From NCBI GenBank assembly GCA_017481395.1, contig JAFUPE010000039.1:1-10688 (forward strand): DNA of 10,688 nucleotides, read 5' to 3'. Each line of letters starts with the position of its first letter. The first letter of the stretch is position 1. A model generated the notes under the pieces. It saw nothing but the letters and a program-made list of their open reading frames with translations, did not search any database and had not been told where the DNA came from. The translations under genes were made by a program, and so were the position numbers. Of the stretch, positions 5,275-10,688 are shown one piece after another. The stretch is from Ruminococcus sp. (GTDB lineage Bacteria; Bacillota_A; Clostridia; Oscillospirales; Acutalibacteraceae).

Positions 5275-5616
5275 TTAAAACATAAAGCTATCATAGCCCC
5301 ATAGGTCGGTCTCTGAAAACTTGACGTACACCTTATCGCCCTGAATATTAAACTCTCGCTGAAAAATTTCACAAATAGCCGCTGTCAGCTTACCTGCGTT
5401 TTCCTTTGTAACACGACCGAGAAGCGAAACCTCAACATAAGCCATGTCTGCATCATTATTACCGCCAAGCCACAGACGACAGTTGTCCTCAAAGCCTAAC
5501 ATAAGGTATGCTTCACCCTTACCGATAAGAGTGATTGCCTTACCAAGCTCCGCCTTTAAAACGGCTTCCTTTTCCTTTGAAATCTCTGTTGTTACCTTAG
5601 TATTAATAAATGGCAT
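5275..5616 (-). CDS. MIF-family tautomerase (macrophage migration inhibitory factor-like)
   Basis: This is a 113-residue protein starting MPFINTKV, the length and opening of the MIF/phenylpyruvate tautomerase family. Removal of the initiator Met exposes the N-terminal proline that acts as catalytic base in this superfamily. Lys33 (Met counted as 1) matches the MIF active-site Lys32. MLGFEDN (39-45), AYVEVSLLG and the C-terminal VYVKFSETDLWGYD are typical of bacterial homologues. Family members form trimers. The start is set by GGAGG 7 nt upstream; an in-frame ATG at 5655 would place the promoter -10 region inside the gene. It is the first gene of the operon with yjbQ (9-nt gap) and murF. The natural substrate is unknown; keto-enol tautomerisation of an aromatic 2-oxoacid is inferred from the family. 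The secreted-effector role of some eukaryotic and parasite MIFs should not be assumed, as no signal peptide is present. Confidence 0.9.
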   Translation of the reverse strand: MPFINTKVTTEISKEKEAVLKAELGKAITLIGKGEAYLMLGFEDNCRLWLGGNNDADMAYVEVSLLGRVTKENAGKLTAAICEIFQREFNIQGDKVYVKFSETDLWGYDSFMF

Positions 5617-5623
5617 AATAAAA

Positions 5624-5628
5624 CCTCC
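5624..5628 (-). promoter_or_regulatory. Ribosome binding site fixing the MIF-family start
   Basis: A perfect GGAGG on the minus strand lies 7 nt before the ATG at 5616. That start puts a proline directly after the initiator Met, as MIF-family catalysis requires. Confidence 0.88.
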
Positions 5629-5645
5629 GTAAAAATTCTTATTAC

Positions 5646-5674
5646 ATTGTACCATTATATAAAACCCTTTGCAA
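5646..5674 (-). promoter_or_regulatory. Promoter of the MIF-yjbQ-murF operon
   Basis: On the minus strand TTGCAA (5669-5674) and TACAAT (5646-5651) are 17 nt apart, with TGG just before the -10 (extended -10). An overlapping alternative uses TATAAT (5655-5660) with TTGTTT 18 nt upstream. Either start leaves a short leader before the MIF-family gene. Confidence 0.6.
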
Positions 5675-5695
5675 CAAAAACAAGTAACCCACTTT

Positions 5696-5714
5696 AAGGC
5701 GGCCCCGCCTTTTT
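5696..5714 (+). terminator. Terminator-like hairpin with no obvious plus-strand gene
   Basis: AAGGCGG-CC-CCGCCTT (5696-5711) is followed by T-residues to 5714, a terminator shape on the plus strand. It lies just upstream of the minus-strand MIF operon promoter, and no plus-strand gene ends here. It may be a barrier to antisense or read-through transcription, or a structural repeat. Looser arms AGTAAC/GTTACT (5683-5688 and 5727-5732) surround it. Confidence 0.45.
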
Positions 5715-5776
5715 GTAAGTAAGAATGTTACTAAACGGCAAAAATAAATGCAAATCAATTATAAACTAACGCCAAC

Positions 5777-5813
5777 AAAAAAGGCTGTCTCACTTTTCTT
5801 TAATGAAACAGCC
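5777..5813 (-). terminator. Intrinsic terminator of the BofC-like gene
   Basis: On the minus strand a 10-bp stem GGCTGTTTCA/TGAGACAGCC with one G-U pair and an 11-nt loop is followed by six T. It starts 12 nt past the stop codon of the small exported protein gene. On the plus strand the G-U position is a C-A mismatch, so the structure is built for the minus-strand transcript. Confidence 0.9.
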
Positions 5814-5825
5814 CTTTAAAACTTG

Positions 5826-6143
5826 CTAACTGCAGAATTCGTCAAGTGCCTTCTGCATACTTTCTTCACTTGAATATGAAATACCGCGGTTAAGCTTTTT
5901 TTGAATATCAGCAGGAAGCGAGCTTACTGCTGTGGTGGTTTCCAGATACGGCTTGTCCGCATTTTCCTTATACACCACAATTCTGTCACCTTTGGCCTTT
6001 ATAATATACTCCTCGCCTGAAATGCTTTCTGAATTCAACGACTTTGCATTGGTGTTTGCTTCGCTTGTAATGGGGATAATAAAACCTGACGCCAAAACAC
6101 AGCTTAGCACAATAATTGATGTAATGAAGAAAAGTCTTTTCAT
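5826..6143 (-). CDS. Small exported protein with BofC C-terminal-like domain
   Basis: This is a 105-residue protein. An N-terminal hydrophobic helix (about residues 4-24) preceded by KR is a signal peptide or membrane anchor. A Cys at 15 lies in a weak lipobox-like VLSC context that probably does not count, because a long hydrophobic stretch follows. After a Ser/Asn-rich linker comes a compact domain (about 44-105): YIIKAKGDRIVVYKEN, then SLPADIQKKLNRGI and SSEESMQKALDEFCS. The pattern of a beta hairpin with 'xVY', then 'SLPxxxQxxLxxGI' and a final short helix ending in 'D-x-x-S', resembles the BofC C-terminal domain seen in sporulation proteins of Clostridia and Bacilli. BofC itself restrains SpoIVB-dependent sigma-K activation in Bacillus; this short protein is not a full BofC, so that role is not implied. 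It is monocistronic, divergent from the class A PBP, with a GCGGTG ribosome binding site (6151-6156). Confidence 0.72.
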   Translation of the reverse strand: MKRLFFITSIIVLSCVLASGFIIPITSEANTNAKSLNSESISGEEYIIKAKGDRIVVYKENADKPYLETTTAVSSLPADIQKKLNRGISYSSEESMQKALDEFCS

Positions 6144-6242
6144 AATATATCACCGCCGCAGTTATTTTTTCACAAAAAATTCCTATTATTCACTTATCTT
6201 ACTGTAGGGATATTAAAAAATACGTAAAAGTTAAAAAATCCT

Positions 6243-6271
6243 TTGTTTTTTAAGGTCATTAGTGGTATACT
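6243..6271 (+). promoter_or_regulatory. Promoter of the PBP-hom-lysC operon
   Basis: TTGTTT (6243-6248) and TATACT (6266-6271) are 17 nt apart, with TGG directly before the -10 (extended -10). The start point would be near 6278, giving a leader of about 68 nt. An upstream in-frame start at 6262 overlaps this promoter, another reason to reject it as the translation start. Confidence 0.65.
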
Positions 6272-6333
6272 GTAAACTGTATAGATATTTGCGTATTACA
6301 TTATTTAAGTTAAAATCAGTATTATGGTTTAAC

Positions 6334-6338
6334 GGAGG
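6334..6338 (+). promoter_or_regulatory. Ribosome binding site fixing the PBP start
   Basis: A perfect GGAGG lies 7 nt before the ATG at 6346. The longer reading frame beginning at 6262 has no comparable site. Confidence 0.9.
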
Positions 6339-6345
6339 CTCAAAT

Positions 6346-8646
6346 ATGCGTACAACTGACATAAGTAAATATAAAGAAAAAGAATCCAAGAAGAAGGGTA
6401 CTAATCAAACGTCCCCTGTAAAAACAGCTCTCAGCTGTGCTTTAAAGGTATTACTTACTGTTTTACTGGTTTGCTTTATAGCTGGTGTGATTGTCTGCTT
6501 TAATGTACTTATCTATCTTGTAGGCTTGGCTTCTCAGCCGTCAGGTATTGACCTTGATGCACGAAGCCTTAACCTTTCAAGCTTTGTGTATGTACAAAAC
6601 CCCGAAACAGAGGAATTTGAAGAATACCAAATTCTTTACGGCTCTGAAGACCGCGTATGGGTAGAATACGACGAAATGCCCACCCACCTTTTTGATGCTA
6701 TTATTGCTATTGAAGACAGACGTTTTCTTGAGCACAACGGCGTTGACTGGCTGAGAACCGGCAGTGCGGTAATTAACCTTGCCACCAAAGGCGACGACTC
6801 CTACGGCGGTTCAACCATTACCCAACAGCTTATAAAAAATCTTACTCAGGACGACGAAGCAAGTATTAACCGTAAGGTCCGCGAAATTGTAAAGGCCTTA
6901 AAGGTTGAGCAGGAATACTCTAAGGACGAAATCCTTGAGGCTTACCTCAACGTTGTAAACTTTGGCGGTAGCTGTCAGGGTGTACAGGCTGCGGCTAACA
7001 GATATTTTAACAAAAGTATCACCGACTGCTCTATTGCCGAGTGTGCCGCTATTGTCGGAATCACCCAAAACCCTTCAGCATGGGACCCCTTCATTTATCC
7101 CGACAACAACAAATATCGTCGTGAACTTATCATTGACGAAATGTATTCGCAGGAAAAGATTACCAAGGCAGAATACGAAGAGGCTATGGAAGAATCCGCA
7201 AACATGCAGTTTGCAGACCCTGACGAAGGTAATGTTGATATAAACTCCGGCGACGTTCAGAACTGGTATCAGGACGAGCTTGTGTATGACCTTGCTGCAG
7301 ATTTGGCAGATTATTACAATATCACCGAAGATGCCGCCATTGACAAGCTTTACTCCGAAGGTTACCACATCTACTCCGCTATGGACGTTAAGGCTCAGGA
7401 AATTATCGAGGAAGAAGCCGTTAACATCGACAAAAGCACCGACCCCGACCTTCAGATTGCAATGTCCCTTATTGGTCTGGACGGCAGAGTTATTGCCACT
7501 GTAGGCTCCTCAGAGAAAAAAGATGCAAACCTTCTTCACGACCGTGCCACAATGTCTTTCTTGCAACCCGGTTCTTCTATTAAGCCTGTTGTGGCTTATC
7601 CCTACGCTCTTGAGCGTAACCTTATTAACTATTCATCGATTATTTCTGATGACCCCCTTGAAAGCTGGATTTACAACGACGGCACACACGGCCCTAACAA
7701 CTGGTACGAATATAACCACAAAAAGGGTCTTATGACTGTTGAAGCAATAGAGTGGTCCTCAAACTGCTGTGCCGCACAATGCATCGAAATGATTGGAGGC
7801 CCGGAGGTTGCTCACGACCATGCAACAACCTTCTTAGGTTTTAAACATCTTAACGAAGACGACCGTTATGCAACCGCCAGCCTTTCCTTAGGCGGTATGA
7901 ACGGCGGCGTTTCCGTAAGAGAAATGGCAAACGCCTACACCTATGTAGCAAACGGCGGTATGCACTTTGAGCCATATACCTACTACTATGTAACCGACAA
8001 CCGCGGCAACATCATCCTTGATAACCGCAACAACATCGGAGTTCAGGCTTACTCTAAGGACACAGCAACCATTATGAACCGTATGCTTAACTATAACATC
8101 GAAAACTGTGCCCACACTCAGGCATGGCGTGCGTCCGTTTACGGCTGGGAAATCTGCGGTAAAACAGGCACAACCAATGACGATTATGACAGCTGGTTCT
8201 GCGGAGTTTCTCCCTATGCTTCTTTAGCTGTATGGACAGGCTTCGACGACCCTGCCCGTATCGGTGACACAGGCGTTGCCGCATCAACCTTCTCCAGCGT
8301 TATGAGCAGATACCTTGAGGACAAAGAATATAAAGATTATGACCTTTCAGAAGGTGTTATAGAAGCAGAGTATTGCACAGTTACAGGTAAGCTGGCAACC
8401 GATATCTGCAAAACCAAGGAAACAGGCTACTACACCGAGGATAATATGCCCTCAAAATGTAAAACCCACGCAGGCTTTATTGAAGGCGAAACCACAGCCG
8501 CAACAGGTCCCGACGGTGAAAACGTGGAAGAAACCACAACAGAGCCTACAATTTCTATCGAAATTCAGATTCAAACCGAATCTTCTGAAACTCAGGCGGC
8601 GGGTACCGACGCCACAGAAGCGGCAACATCAACACAGGAAAACTAA
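6346..8646 (+). CDS. Class A penicillin-binding protein (bifunctional PBP1A-type)
   Basis: This is a 766-residue peptidoglycan synthase. A basic cytoplasmic N-terminus precedes one membrane helix (about 27-60). The extracellular GT51 glycosyltransferase domain (about 110-270) polymerises lipid II; it shows EDRRFLEHNGVD with catalytic Glu123, GGSTITQQLIKN (154-165) and RKVREIVKALKVE. The transpeptidase domain (about 370-660) has all three active-site motifs: SSIK (410-413, acyl-enzyme Ser410), SSN (471-473) and KTG (606-608). A Thr/Glu-rich low-complexity tail (about 714-766) follows a Cys-containing segment. The ATG at 6346 is supported by GGAGG and by the promoter lying upstream. hom follows after 17 nt, suggesting co-transcription. 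The transpeptidase cross-links stem peptides ending in the D-Ala-D-Ala that MurF, encoded nearby, adds. No inactivating change is seen. Confidence 0.96.
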   Translation: MRTTDISKYKEKESKKKGTNQTSPVKTALSCALKVLLTVLLVCFIAGVIVCFNVLIYLVGLASQPSGIDLDARSLNLSSFVYVQNPETEEFEEYQILYGSEDRVWVEYDEMPTHLFDAIIAIEDRRFLEHNGVDWLRTGSAVINLATKGDDSYGGSTITQQLIKNLTQDDEASINRKVREIVKALKVEQEYSKDEILEAYLNVVNFGGSCQGVQAAANRYFNKSITDCSIAECAAIVGITQNPSAWDPFIYPDNNKYRRELIIDEMYSQEKITKAEYEEAMEESANMQFADPDEGNVDINSGDVQNWYQDELVYDLAADLADYYNITEDAAIDKLYSEGYHIYSAMDVKAQEIIEEEAVNIDKSTDPDLQIAMSLIGLDGRVIATVGSSEKKDANLLHDRATMSFLQPGSSIKPVVAYPYALERNLINYSSIISDDPLESWIYNDGTHGPNNWYEYNHKKGLMTVEAIEWSSNCCAAQCIEMIGGPEVAHDHATTFLGFKHLNEDDRYATASLSLGGMNGGVSVREMANAYTYVANGGMHFEPYTYYYVTDNRGNIILDNRNNIGVQAYSKDTATIMNRMLNYNIENCAHTQAWRASVYGWEICGKTGTTNDDYDSWFCGVSPYASLAVWTGFDDPARIGDTGVAASTFSSVMSRYLEDKEYKDYDLSEGVIEAEYCTVTGKLATDICKTKETGYYTEDNMPSKCKTHAGFIEGETTAATGPDGENVEETTTEPTISIEIQIQTESSETQAAGTDATEAATSTQEN

Positions 8647-8663
8647 AGGTAGGAGTGAAATAA

Positions 8664-9905
8664 ATGATATCAGTAGCTATTATGGGACATGGCGTAGTCG
8701 GCTCAGGCGTTGACGAAATCATCCGTACCCATAAGGAAAGACTCTTCTCCGCTATTGGCGAAGAGCTTGATGTAAAACACATCCTCGATTTAAGGGATTT
8801 CCCCGACAGTCCCCATGCTGACAGATTCACAAAGGACTTCGAGGATATTATCTCTGACGTTGAGGTAAGAGTTGTTGTAGAGGCAATGGGTGGTCTTAAC
8901 CCAGCTTACGACTTCACCAAAAGATGCCTTAAAGCAGGCAAAAGCGTAGTTACCTCTAACAAAGAGCTTGTTGCTCATCATGGTGCGGAGCTTCTGCAGA
9001 TTGCTAAGGACAACAACGCAAACTACCTCTTCGAGGCAAGTGTAGGCGGCGGTATTCCTATTATCCGCCCTTTAAGCAAGTGCCTTGCCGCCAATGAAGT
9101 TGACGAAATTGCAGGTATCTTAAATGGTACAACCAACTTTATTCTTACAAAAATGATTACCGAGGGTATGGGCTTTGATGAAGCATTAAAGCTTGCTCAG
9201 GAATTAGGCTATGCCGAAAAAGACCCCACCGCCGACGTCGAAGGTCATGACGCATGCAGAAAAATCTGTATCTTAGCATCTCTTGCTTACGGCAAGCACG
9301 TATATCCCGACAACGTACATACAGAGGGTATCTCCAAGATTACTCTTGAGGATGTTAAATATGCCGAAAACTGGGGCGGCGTTATAAAACTTATCGGCCG
9401 CTGTAAGGTAGAAGAAGACGGCAGAATGGATATCGGCGTTGCTCCTATGTTCGTTCCCAGTAAGAGTCAGCTTGCAAACATAAATGACGTTTTCAACGGC
9501 ATTATGGTACGCGGTGATTGCACTGGTGACGTAGTATTCTACGGCAAGGGTGCAGGTAAATTACCCACAGCTTCCGCAGTTGTGGCTGACGTTATCGACT
9601 GTGCCCTGCACTTAAAACGCAGAAAGCTTATCTTCTGGGCAGATTCAAAAGAGCAGAACCTCCTCCCAAAAGAAGAAAGCAAATCCGCACTTTACATCCG
9701 CTTAAATACAGCGGACAAGGAGAATGCATACAATAAATTAACCGAAGCTTTAGGCGAGCTTACCGTTCTCACACGCGACAAGGCCCCCGAAAACGAGGCA
9801 GCCTTTGCCACAAAGTCTGAGGTTAAGTACGGCGAGGCTGTTAATGCTATTAATTCTATCGAAGGCATCGAGGTTCTCTCCGTTCTCAGAATCGGAAACT
9901 TATAA
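8664..9905 (+). CDS. hom: Homoserine dehydrogenase
   Basis: This is a 413-residue cytosolic enzyme that reduces aspartate semialdehyde to homoserine with NAD(P)H, the branch point to threonine and methionine. The N-terminal Rossmann fold has GHGVVGSG (8-15). The central domain has NKELVAHHG (99-107), with Lys100 as the likely family-conserved lysine, then VGGGIP (127-132), GILNGTTNFIL (151-161) and GYAEKDPTADVEGHD (182-196). The last 70 or so residues (about 343-413) have the size and strand-helix pattern of an ACT domain, the usual site of feedback by threonine in this family. AGGAG 8 nt before the ATG sets the start. It sits 17 nt after the PBP gene and 21 nt before lysC, so the three probably share a transcript. 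No T-box or other leader fits in these gaps. Confidence 0.97.
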   Translation: MISVAIMGHGVVGSGVDEIIRTHKERLFSAIGEELDVKHILDLRDFPDSPHADRFTKDFEDIISDVEVRVVVEAMGGLNPAYDFTKRCLKAGKSVVTSNKELVAHHGAELLQIAKDNNANYLFEASVGGGIPIIRPLSKCLAANEVDEIAGILNGTTNFILTKMITEGMGFDEALKLAQELGYAEKDPTADVEGHDACRKICILASLAYGKHVYPDNVHTEGISKITLEDVKYAENWGGVIKLIGRCKVEEDGRMDIGVAPMFVPSKSQLANINDVFNGIMVRGDCTGDVVFYGKGAGKLPTASAVVADVIDCALHLKRRKLIFWADSKEQNLLPKEESKSALYIRLNTADKENAYNKLTEALGELTVLTRDKAPENEAAFATKSEVKYGEAVNAINSIEGIEVLSVLRIGNL

Positions 9906-9926
9906 TACTGAAAGGGTTATTAAGAT

Positions 9927-10688
9927 ATGAGTTTAATTGTTCAGAAGTTTGGCGGCTCTTCCGTTGCCGACAAAGACAGAGTAATGAATGTTGCCTCTAT
10001 TGTGGCTGATACCTACAAAAAAGGTAACGACGTAGTGGTTGTTGTTTCTGCACAGGGCGACACCACCGACGACCTTATTGCAAAGTATAAGGAAATCGAC
10101 GAGAATGCAAGCGACCGTGAGAAGGATATGCTTTTAGCCGCAGGCGAGCAGATTTCAATTTCTCTCCTTGCAATGGCACTTCACAAATTAGGCTGCCCCG
10201 CTGTTTCGCTTTTAGGCTGGCAGGCAGGCTTTGCTACCTCCTCGGCACATACACGTGCAAGAATCAAAAAGGTAGACACAACCCGTCTTAAGGCAGAAAT
10301 CGCCAAAAAGCAGATTGTTGTTGTTGCAGGCTTCCAGGGTCTTAACAAGTATGATGATATCACTACTTTAGGCAGAGGCGGCTCTGACACAAGTGCAGTT
10401 GCTATTGCCGCCGCAATGCACGCAGACCTTTGTCAGATTTACACCGACGTTGAGGGTGTTTATACAGCAGACCCCAGAAAAATACCCGAAGCAATAAAGC
10501 TTCCTGAAATCTCTTACGACGAAATGCTCGAGCTTGCATCCTTAGGTGCACAGGTTCTTAACAACCGCAGCGTTGAGCTTGCAAAGAAATTCGGAATCGA
10601 GCTTGAGGTACTTTCAAGCTTAACACATAAACCCGGTACAATAGTAAAGGAGAAACCTAAAATGGAAAAAATTCTTATCAGCGGTGTA
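9927..10688 (+). CDS. lysC: Aspartate kinase, 3' end beyond the window
   Basis: The first 254 residues are present and the frame is still open at the window edge. The product phosphorylates aspartate, the first step toward lysine/diaminopimelate, threonine and methionine. Visible motifs are the ATP-site KFGGSSV (7-13), VVSAQGDTTDDLI (39-51), AGEQIS (72-77), GFQG (135-138), TTLGRGGSDTSA (146-157) and YTDVEGVYTADPR (172-184). The kinase domain ends near residue 240, and MEKILISGV at the edge is the start of the first ACT regulatory domain. Which end product inhibits it cannot be told, because the regulatory region is missing. An AAAGGG ribosome binding site (9911-9916) precedes the ATG by about 10 nt. 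Being 21 nt downstream of hom, it is probably in the same operon. Confidence 0.96.
   Translation, partial: MSLIVQKFGGSSVADKDRVMNVASIVADTYKKGNDVVVVVSAQGDTTDDLIAKYKEIDENASDREKDMLLAAGEQISISLLAMALHKLGCPAVSLLGWQAGFATSSAHTRARIKKVDTTRLKAEIAKKQIVVVAGFQGLNKYDDITTLGRGGSDTSAVAIAAAMHADLCQIYTDVEGVYTADPRKIPEAIKLPEISYDEMLELASLGAQVLNNRSVELAKKFGIELEVLSSLTHKPGTIVKEKPKMEKILISGV

Noticed and set aside
5617..5655. Upstream in-frame start for the MIF-family protein
   Set aside because: A 13-residue extension would bury the catalytic N-terminal proline, and it overlaps the promoter. GGAGG marks the ATG at 5616.
6163..6191. Possible forespore-type sigma promoter (GAATA, then TGAAAAAATA) for the BofC-like gene
   Set aside because: The match falls in an A/T-rich tract, the 14-nt spacer is short, and the first -10 base is off. 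It is too weak to annotate.
6262..6345. Upstream in-frame start for the class A PBP
   Set aside because: It overlaps the -10 box and lacks a ribosome binding site, whereas GGAGG precedes the ATG at 6346.
8647..8663. T-box or amino-acid riboswitch controlling hom-lysC
   Set aside because: The PBP-hom gap is only 17 nt and is filled by the ribosome binding site. The 6272-6345 leader has no T-box bulge (TGGNACCGCG-like) sequence.

Overview
The window looks like chromosomal DNA of a Gram-positive, gut-type Clostridium relative, most likely a Ruminococcus-like member of the Oscillospiraceae/Ruminococcaceae. The pointers are strong GGAGG-type ribosome binding sites, TTGNNN-N17-TATAAT-type promoters, U-tailed intrinsic terminators, a BofC-like small exported protein (endospore formers), and a secreted alpha-amylase ending in a dockerin whose repeats carry the DATAIQK pattern typical of ruminococcal dockerins. 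The taxonomic call is inferred from gene content; no 16S rRNA is present.

Layout, left to right. Positions 1-830 (minus strand) hold rpsO (ribosomal protein S15) behind a structured leader with its own promoter, and upstream of it a small XRE-family repressor gene whose promoter contains two near-identical 15-bp palindromes. Positions 939-1097 (plus) are a complete tRNA-Thr(CGT) unit: promoter, tRNA with encoded CCA, and terminator. Positions 1105-1220 are a run of consecutive hairpins. Positions 1239-3417 (plus) are a monocistronic unit: promoter, a MalS-like GH13 alpha-amylase with signal peptide and C-terminal dockerin, and a terminator shared with the converging operon. A second hairpin cluster lies at 3424-3496.

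Positions 3489-5674 (minus) form a tightly packed operon, transcribed MIF-family tautomerase -> YjbQ/UPF0047 protein -> murF. Positions 5777-6143 (minus) hold a small exported protein with a BofC-C-terminal-like domain and its own strong terminator. Divergent from it, positions 6243-10688 (plus) hold a class A penicillin-binding protein, homoserine dehydrogenase (hom) and the 5' part of aspartate kinase (lysC, running off the window), with gaps of 17 and 21 nt, so probably one operon.

Two themes connect the genes. MurF makes the UDP-MurNAc-pentapeptide that, once built into lipid II, the bifunctional PBP polymerises and cross-links. LysC supplies aspartyl phosphate for the lysine/diaminopimelate branch (wall precursor and lysine), while Hom directs flux to threonine and methionine. 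The amylase is a separate extracellular starch-degrading function that may assemble onto a cohesin-bearing scaffold (an amylosome-like complex), but no scaffoldin or cohesin is in this window.

I found no mobile element, CRISPR array, defence system or obvious foreign island. The least ordinary signals are the paired operators at the XRE promoter, the two palindrome clusters, the dockerin on a MalS-type amylase, and the MIF-YjbQ-MurF operon.
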